DNA of 64,000 nucleotides from Ischnura elegans (lineage: Eukaryota; Arthropoda; Insecta; Odonata; Coenagrionidae), in contig NC_060246.1 in NCBI RefSeq assembly GCF_921293095.1, forward strand, positions 10,620,001 through 10,684,000, read 5' to 3'. Positions 40,901-49,900 of this stretch are shown here, one piece after another. The notes beneath the pieces are model-generated. The model saw only the letters and a program-made list of their open reading frames with translations. It was not told where the DNA came from and did no database searches. Numbering within the stretch: position 1 is the stretch's first letter; each line of letters begins with the position of its first letter. A program made the position numbers and the translations under genes.

Positions 40901-43900
40901 AAGGTCATATGAATTAAATTTTTTTCGAGTCATTAATTTTGAAAGGGGAGGGATTTAAGGGTTTAAATAAGGTGGAGCTGGAGGTGGAAATAGAGGTTTT
41001 AATTATCAATATCTCACCAAATATTTATTGTATAGAAAATTAAAACACACTAAAATATTTGAAAATAAAGAAGCTACAATTTATTACTCTCGCATTTTTT
41101 TCATATCTCCAGTTTTTTTGGAGTTATTTTGAAAAAAAGAGCATTTTTAACAAAATTGTAGAAAATGACTTTTCACTTTTTCCTCCAATTTTTTCAAAAT
41201 TTAGAGTTGTAAATTAAGAAAACTTCTAGGATCAATTAACAATACTTAAATAAAGAGAAATACTGAAGGGCATTGATCAATTTTGTCTAGTGTGGTAATA
41301 AGGAGTTGTTTTCACTGATTTTTTCGTACAAAAAAGTAGGGACTGATCTTATTTTTAATCATAACTCGCTCAAATTTCATGATAAAAAATATTTGTTCTC
41401 ATTATAAGAAAGTTTTTTAAAAACACTTTTAAACAGATCATATAATTTTTCCTCGAAAATTATATTTTTCCCGCTATTTGGTATTGAATCTTTCAAATTT
41501 AGCGTATGACAAACAATAGATAACCATCAACAAGTTGTAGCTCGGTCCGAATTGGTCATAAAGGTAATATAAAATAAGATTTTTATTTAATTTTTTACAA
41601 GCTACAGTTTTGTAATTCACAATTTTCTAATAAAATTAATACTTTTCAAGTTATTTGCCTATAATCGATTAAAATCGTTGATTTTTTCGTCAAAAAACTG
41701 TTACTTTCAATCGCTAATAACTCGAAAAATATTAATTTTACGCAAAAAATGGAAAGAACATTTTATTCTTACAATTCAATTTTCTATCGATTTCTGTGGT
41801 CAAAATATAATTAAATATTTCCACCCCCGAGTTGGGGTGGAAACCACCCCCAGGGTAAAAGCGCCCGTCGGCATGATATAGATTTTGATTCTTGGTATAT
41901 TCCCTACTTATTGTGAAAATTTCAAGAAAATCGATTCAGTTTGAAAAAATTGCAAGCCAAAATGCTTCATTTCCTGGACTAATTCAAATTAAGAACAAAA
42001 ATACAAACACATATAAATATTTGAAACATAGATAGACAAATGCATGGAAGGAACATTAAATAAAATTTATTATTAAAATACAGCAGACTCCCGATTACCC
42101 GGCTGTGGTATATCTGTGCATGATTTCACTCTAGCTCAATATTGTCCGCGATCTTTATAAAAAAAAAAAAAAAATCGGACGCAAAATCATCGGAATTACT
42201 GCATTAATGCTAGGATATACATACCGGGATTTTTATTTCCGTTAGATACCCCTTCGTAAAATAGAAGCAATAGCACGCTAGCTGCATTCATGGGAGCATT
42301 GTGTTCCCGTTTTCCAAGCCTGGTAGTGCGCGACCGTGCTCCATGATCACAGATACACGTCCCGCAGCAGTTGCAACCCGGGCAACTTGTGCGAGATGCA
42401 ACTACGTGGCGTCGTGCCTGACAGTTTAGTTCCGACAATGAGCAGAGGTTTTGAGGCTTTCGTGCAAACCACTTCTCTTTATCCGTGATCACACAGCCAC
42501 GGATGTGTGGTTTTCAAAACCAGGCCTTATATTGAGCATTATTCATGCAAGTACCACAATGTTATTGCCGCGAAAAAGATCGCAAATTGGCAAAGAAAGC
42601 TCTCAATGAGTCCAGGAAGCACTCTAATGTAAAAGAATAACTGCATAAATACTAACATATAGTTTGTTTTACGTAAATTATGAACATTACTAGACATCAA
42701 AGTTTGGGTTATCCGTGTTTTCCGATTATTCGTGCCGTCTCTCCCCATCATTAGCCATTAGGATAATCGTGAGCGTGCTGCAGTTAAAAGTGTAATATAA
42801 ATAATAATAATGGTATCAGGTTATAGGTATTCTTCTAAAGGTCTAATTTCACCAAGTTTCCCTACTGCATATATGGTGTGGTGCCCCTTAAATTTGTTTT
42901 TACTTGTTGTAAAACTAATATACATGTATTCACTCATAACTTGCAAGAGTAAAAAAAAAAATATTCTAACCTTAAAAAGAATCAGAGTGGGTAGGGTTGA
43001 ATATGTTACTTCTGTTGTTGAAATTATATGGAGTGACCTAAAATTTTAGACTCATCTAATGTTCTTTCCTTAGTTATTTATTGTCAAATATGACCAAATA
43101 TAGAGCAAATGAAGACGGATGCGAAAGAGAAGAGACATAAATATGAGAAGCTGATAAGATAACTTACATCAGAGTAATTAACAGTGGCGTACCTCTGGGA
43201 GGGGATGAGGGGACAGATCCCCCCCCAAAGCCTCAGAGAAATAAAAATGTTTAAAACTCTTGTTTGGTTTTGACATGTAATAACTGCAACTGCTTTGAGT
43301 TAAATCTTTCATGCCAATATGATGTTGAAATCAGGCCTGTGCTGGACCCCTTCTTAGTGTGGTGGACAACCATGGCCAGATGGCGCCAGCATGAGGAGAA
43401 TTACCGGGGGGCACCAAAGATCTCCAGGCTGGAGGGCGCACCAGGATACTGCCAGCGGCCCTGCACAGGCCTGGTTAAAATGCATTTAATTTTTCAAAAA
43501 TTTTCCTGGACTGGGTTGCCACCCCCCAAAGCGTATTCCTAGCTACGCCACTGGGAATTACTATATCAATTCTAACTGATGGTGGCATGTAAATAAGTGC
43601 ATTGGTTCACAAATGGTGTGAATGAGCTACAACAAGAATAATTAGGCACAGAAATACATTGTGAAAATAATGGCTGACATAATACCAAGGTGTAGACTGC
43701 ACTTCCAACGAAAAGCATGTAAACCTATTAAAATGTAAAATTTACCATTCTCTGCTGAAAATCAGGGATTTTGAGAAGTCAAATGATGTCATAAAATCAA
43801 GTATGTATTGATCAAATAATATCTCATACTGGTTTCATGATGCTGAAACTCAGAAAAAAAGGTCGTAATGTCATGAGTAATCTCCATATTAGAATGTAAG

Positions 43901-46900
43901 GCTTAGAGTGTACAGCTAAAATAACTAATTTTATATTGCTTTAAAGCCAGGAGTACTTCCAGGACAATGTTGGGCATTCAAAGGATCAAATGGAAGAGCA
44001 GTGATTCAGCTCATAGGATACATTTATGTGACATCTGTGACAATGGAGCATATACCAGTTGCACTCTCTCCAAGTGGAAACATTGAATCAGCTCCAAGAG
44101 AGTTCTCAATATGGGTAAATAGTAAAACAGGGGATTATTTAAACACAACAAATAAGTAGGAATTAAGTTCCATAAGTAATGTGACCAAATTCATAAAAAG
44201 TTACTCATCGAATCATCATCATCATTAGTCAACAATCCTGGGATTGGTTTGACGCAGCTCTCCATTTCTCTCTTCCATCCGCTAACCTTTTCATAGCTAC
44301 ACATTTCTTCTCATATTCGTACAAACGATCAAAAATCTTCAAAATTGCACCCTCTTGCATTGATACACTTCTGGAGGCATTGTTTCCATGTCTGGAAGGC
44401 CTTTACTGGTATGTCCTTTACAGGGGCGCCGACTTATAAAAAATATTGGGGGGGCCCATATCGGAGGTCTTGCTCCGGGAAGAGGTTTAATTCAAAGTGT
44501 GTAACAGCATATCATGATTCATACCACTTGCTTTCAGTTAACCTGCATACTACATTATGTATTTGTTTTTACGCATTGTTGAATTTATTTTAAAAGGTAA
44601 CTAGCGTCAAGCATGGGAAATAAAAAATAGGTACCAATATATTTTTGTGATTTCACAAAGCATAATATAACTAAATTAAATGCAATGGTGGTTGGCGTAA
44701 CATGGTGGAACTCCTTCATGATGCACAAAGGTTAAGAAAAAGACTTCGCTGTTCGCTACAGCGTATCATCATCTGGCCAGATGATGATACGCTGTATCGA
44801 AACCGGTCGCAAATATATTTTATTTTGTGGAACAGCGAAGTCTTTTTCTTAACCTTTGTGCATAAGTAAATTACTTTATTGAAATAGTGAGGGGGCTCCG
44901 CCCCCTCAATAATTCAAGGGGGCTTGGGCCCCCTCAGGCCCCATGGAGTCGGCACCACTGGTCCTTTAGAGCCAAGGTGACATGCGCCTGGATGCTTTCA
45001 ATTGTGTCCCTCAACGTTTTCCTCTAATGACTCCTTTTAATTGAGGAAACTAAAAACAGTCAGTGGGAGCCAGGTCGGGGCTGTAGGGGAACCAATTGGC
45101 AGTGGATCCTGGACAGGAAGTCACTGACAACCAAGGCACTGTGACTCGGCACGTTGTCATGATGAACTTTCCACGCAACCTTGATGTCGCTTCGGAAGCG
45201 AGTGACCCTTCTTCTCAGTCTTTTGAGGACTTCCAATTAAAAAGATGAGTTCAGTGTGACCATGGCAGGTACCAATTCAGAGTGGACAATGCCTCCCACG
45301 TCAAAGAAGACAATGAGCATGGATGCTGGTTGGATCCATGGATTTGAGGTTGATGGCGGTCTACTGCAAGGTTCGTAGGTGATCTTCTCTTGGCCCTCCA
45401 TGAATGACTTGCGCCATTGAAAAACTTGTGATTGGGACAAGTAATCACCCCCAAAGGCCTGCTTAATTAATGGAAGCGTTTTGGTGGTGTACTTCCTAAA
45501 TTTGACGCAAAATTTGATAGCGTACCATTGCTCCACAGAACGATTCATTGAGCCGCGTTACATAAACTCAAATCAGGGTTCATGTAAATGCAAGTCCTGA
45601 CTCTCCAGCAGCTCATAGCCAAATGGGACCGAGTGTGTTTTGAATGTAACACCCCCTCAACCTATCCCAAAACACACTGTGGCATAACCATGCGTCAGGA
45701 AAAATTTGGTGGCATTACTTATGGAACGCAGAAAGGAACAGCAAAAATAAGTTTTGAAAATTTATTAAACATTTAATCTCAAAATAAATATTGTCTCATC
45801 TTAACAAAGTAATAAAATTTTTCTAGGAAATGGAAAATGTACGAAGATACATGATGAGACACTACTCTGCTGGATTAAAACTCTTGAACTTTTTATTTTT
45901 TCAACTAGGGTCTCATGAGCCAAGATGATGAGATGAATGCATTCTATTTTGGAAATTTCTCTTATGATAAAAATGGACCCCCAGCACAGACATTCAATGT
46001 TCAGGTATGTGGTTAAAGAAATGATTACTATCTAAAATGATGCATAATTTGTACTCAATAGCAAGAAACTGGGTATCTCAATGAAAACTCTGCAATGTAG
46101 ATGACCGTAATCTTATACATTTTAGATATAAGACAAACTCACGGACATAAGCTATGAAATCACAAATTTTGGACATGCTGGGGGTTACTCATACGCATGG
46201 GATAATATGCTCCAAACTTACTAAATTCCTGAACTAAAGTCAGAATCACAACTACAGAGTTGACCCCTGAACGGCTAGCGTGCCCATATGGGCACAGCTG
46301 CAGTGGTCTAAAGAATTTCGTATAAATTCCGACCCAAGCATTATATAGCATGTTGTTTTCGCCAAAAATGATTACAAAGTATCACTTTATTCGGTTCGTG
46401 TGCTTATACAGCCAGCATTTGTACCAGCAGTTGACTGTGGCAGGATAGGTATTCTTACTCACTCTGTTTGAGGAGGCAAAAGAGAAACAATGGTGAAGTG
46501 TCTTCAGCAAACACGATTTTTTTTCCTTTTATTTTTTATACTCGGCTAAGTATTTAATCTTATCCTCATAATGAATGTTGTCAACTTCAGTTTCTTTTGC
46601 CAGAATTGTGATATCTTTCGTATGAGACGAGGAATTTGAATTTATTTTTGAGTTATCCCATATGGGCACGCTAGCCAGTAGCCGGGGGTGTTTTTTTTTG
46701 GCGTGTGTCCTTCCCTACAAATGTCGTTATTGGGTACGTTATCAAATAATTTCAATGTAAAACGCTAAGTTTTTGTCAATCTTTCACTTTTTTCTTATGT
46801 CACTCGGTTTTAACGACTTCAATATTTTTTGCTGTATTTTTTTGTAATATTTCCATTAATATTTAGTACAAAAAATCTATTTTATACAATTCAACACTTT

Positions 46901-49900
46901 TATTCATGGTGCTTGCGTTATACTTTGCTCAACTATCTAAGTATGAAGAATGATAGGGCTACCTATTTTCTACCACTGGTATTCATACCCAACAATCTAG
47001 GGCATGGTGGAAAGGGGAAAGGATGTTTGATAAATACAATGATGAAGCTCATGGTGAAGCGCTTTGTATCGCGTATAAAACTTTGAAACAATAAAAAGTA
47101 GATAGAACCTTGATCACGTCGACCACATTGAACTCGTGTTCAACTTTCCCAACTAAGTCCAATCCCTAGTTGTAAGTCCCAAGGAGACAATCAAGGCGAA
47201 AGTTAATAAGCAATCATTACAAGCTCCGTCAGTTTTAGTCCTGAAAAGGATGGAGGAGACAGCAAAATGACCGATAAGTATGCATAGGCACGAGATGACG
47301 TGTCACCCGCTGAGAATATATTTCTCATAATGAATTTTGCTGCATTTCCAGTAAATTCCTAGTTGAGGTTTCCGAATTGTTCGTGACGGAAGAAATTTAT
47401 TTTTCTCTGTTCTAGTCAATTCTATTCTGAGTGGTTATTGCTGTCTGCAGGAAGAGAATTTTTGGGAGAGTGGCGATGATGTCTGAAACACCCTGGTGTA
47501 TAATGCCATTCACAAGGTTGCAAAATATAATGAGGGTTTTTCACTGTGCAGATAATAATCACTACGATAACAGCGGCAAAATGTGCACACTTAGGCCATT
47601 CATAAATATGATAAAGTACGTTTGTTCAGAAAACTATGAGCCAACCCCCGAGCTAAATTACAATGAATCCATGATAAAATATTTTGGCAATCATGGTTGC
47701 AAACAGTTCATATGGGGTGAACCTATAAGTTTTGGCTTTGAAATATAGTGCTTGAATACTCCTCAAGATTACTTGGTGGACTTCAGCATACAGCAGGGAC
47801 TGAGTGTTGAAGAAAAAAATAACTACCATAAATTCGTAGGTAAATGCTCTTCGTATTTGCTTATCATGTTGGACAATTTACTAGAGTAAGCGATAAATCT
47901 TACCTTTTTCATTTATTTTGACAATTGGTTTCCTAGCTTCCCTCTAATAAGTCAGTTAAAATCTCAATGATATGAGGGTACTGGAACATTTCTGAGAAAA
48001 AGGATACCCAAAGGTATCTCATTGATCAAAAAAACAGCCAGCTTAGCAGCCCCGCTGCTCCCATGCTTTCGCACGGGAGAAAAAAGGGAATATTTTTGTC
48101 ATTAAATAGAATGACTATTCGGTAGTGACTGTCAAGTCACCTTGCCAATGTGTACACCCACTCAAAAAGGTCACGAGATTCCAACGTGTTACCTCAAAAA
48201 TGGTACAAGTTAGGCAGCCAGCAGTGGTCTATAGCTACAATATCTAGATGGGCGGAACTGATCTCACGGATCAAAATATCAACAGGTACAGGAATGTTAT
48301 CAGAGGAAAAAATGGTGATGGTCCACATGAAGCTATCTCGTTGATGCTGCCATTCTAAATGCCTGGATCTGTATGGAATTGTGGTTCAAATATACCGCAG
48401 TAAGCCTTTAGGCGAGATTTTGCAAAAGTGTTTTTGTAACGAAGATGTACCTTTCCCAGACCTGGTGGTCGTATTTAACATTCCCTATCAAGTGCAACCA
48501 ATCATAGAAAGTCTGATGACATAAGGTATGATGGTAGTGATAACCAATTTGTCCCGTTTCGTAAACGCCGATGTTCTTATGAAGAATATTCTTCCTGCGC
48601 GCGCTGAGAATTTGCTAAATGCACAGGTCTTTGCCTTCAATGAAATTCTATCATACTCGGCAATTGAAAATCCAATTTATAGCATTCAAAAACTCTACCA
48701 GCAATATAGGACTAATTTTGTTAATAAACTCATTGATAACGTGTTTTTTTTTTCATTCAATAACTGTTTTCAAACCTGAGTTTTATACTGTTAAGTTCTT
48801 TGGACAGCCAAAAAAAATGTTTAAACTGAAAAATTATAGTATAATGATTTGAAATTACTTCAAATTGCCAAATAAAAGAAATATTATAGGTAAATGCAAC
48901 AATATATGGCGTATGATGCAATAAAAATGAGAATTATGATGGTTCGAGTGATTCTTCTGCAGAATGCAGACCGCTGGCCAGAACGGCTAGTGTGCCCATA
49001 TGGGCACACCCCCTCTCGCAAGAACGACTCAACAGAATTTTAAAACTAAGTGTTTATCTGAATGATTGGGCAGTAATTAAGCAGTTTTTAATGGAAAAAC
49101 AAAATAAAACTCTGATAAAAAACTTCGCTATTAAAGGGTTAAAAGTTACTAATGAAACTAAATTTCAGCATTCTTCAAAACAACATCCATTAACACTACG
49201 TGCACAATGCTGGAAAGGTACTTGGGCTGGCCAATTATCCCCAGTACTCGAAGTACCACCTGTTGGGATACTGATCATGACTGAATCAGTTTTTTACATT
49301 ATAGTTTTTCCTCAATTTAATTGCTGTCTGGATAGATTTTAGTGCTATGTACAGTGCAACCTCGATATAACGACACCCCACGGTGCACTAATAAACACTC
49401 GCTATAGCGAATTGTCGCTTTACCGGAGGTGGAGCAAATAATAGCCAATATACCTGTTGCGGACAGATATACAGAAACAGGAGTGGTGCGGCGACAGATA
49501 AACATCTATCCGATAAACGTAAGCATAAATCCAGACGAAAGGCGATGTTTTTTTGCATCACTAAATTTCCTTACTCGAACAACGACTAACTATTCAAACC
49601 ATTTATAAGCGCCGCACTGAATAAAAATCATGGAAAGCATTGTTTCGTCAATCATTATGCTAATGCACAACCGACGAAGTCATTTTTCTATGCACTTAAT
49701 TAGTTCATTTACGTGATCATTCTATTATTTTGGTATTTTCCACTGAAAATTCAAAAATTAACTGACAAAACAGTATCGCGGTTATTTAATGCCTCAAAGG
49801 TTTCCATTGGTGTATGTTTATTGTTTCTGTACGTTAACCGGCAGTGAAGTGAAATAACGCATTACATTTGTTTCTACCGGTGGAAGGTTGTATAACGTTC

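Larger units (their letters stand above)
44330..45560 (-). pseudogene. mariner-family transposase pseudogene
   Basis: The minus strand from 45548 reads MNRSVEQWYAIKFCVKFRKY, then LSQSQVFQWRKSFMEGQEKI, the N-terminal HTH of mariner proteins, and further HHDNVPSHSALVVSDFL near 45140-45090 with the catalytic-Asp motif HDN. The C-terminal part is broken, and the sequence continues on the far side of a nested hAT MITE (44421-44960) with AFQTWKQCLQKCINARG. It is inactive. Confidence 0.85.
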
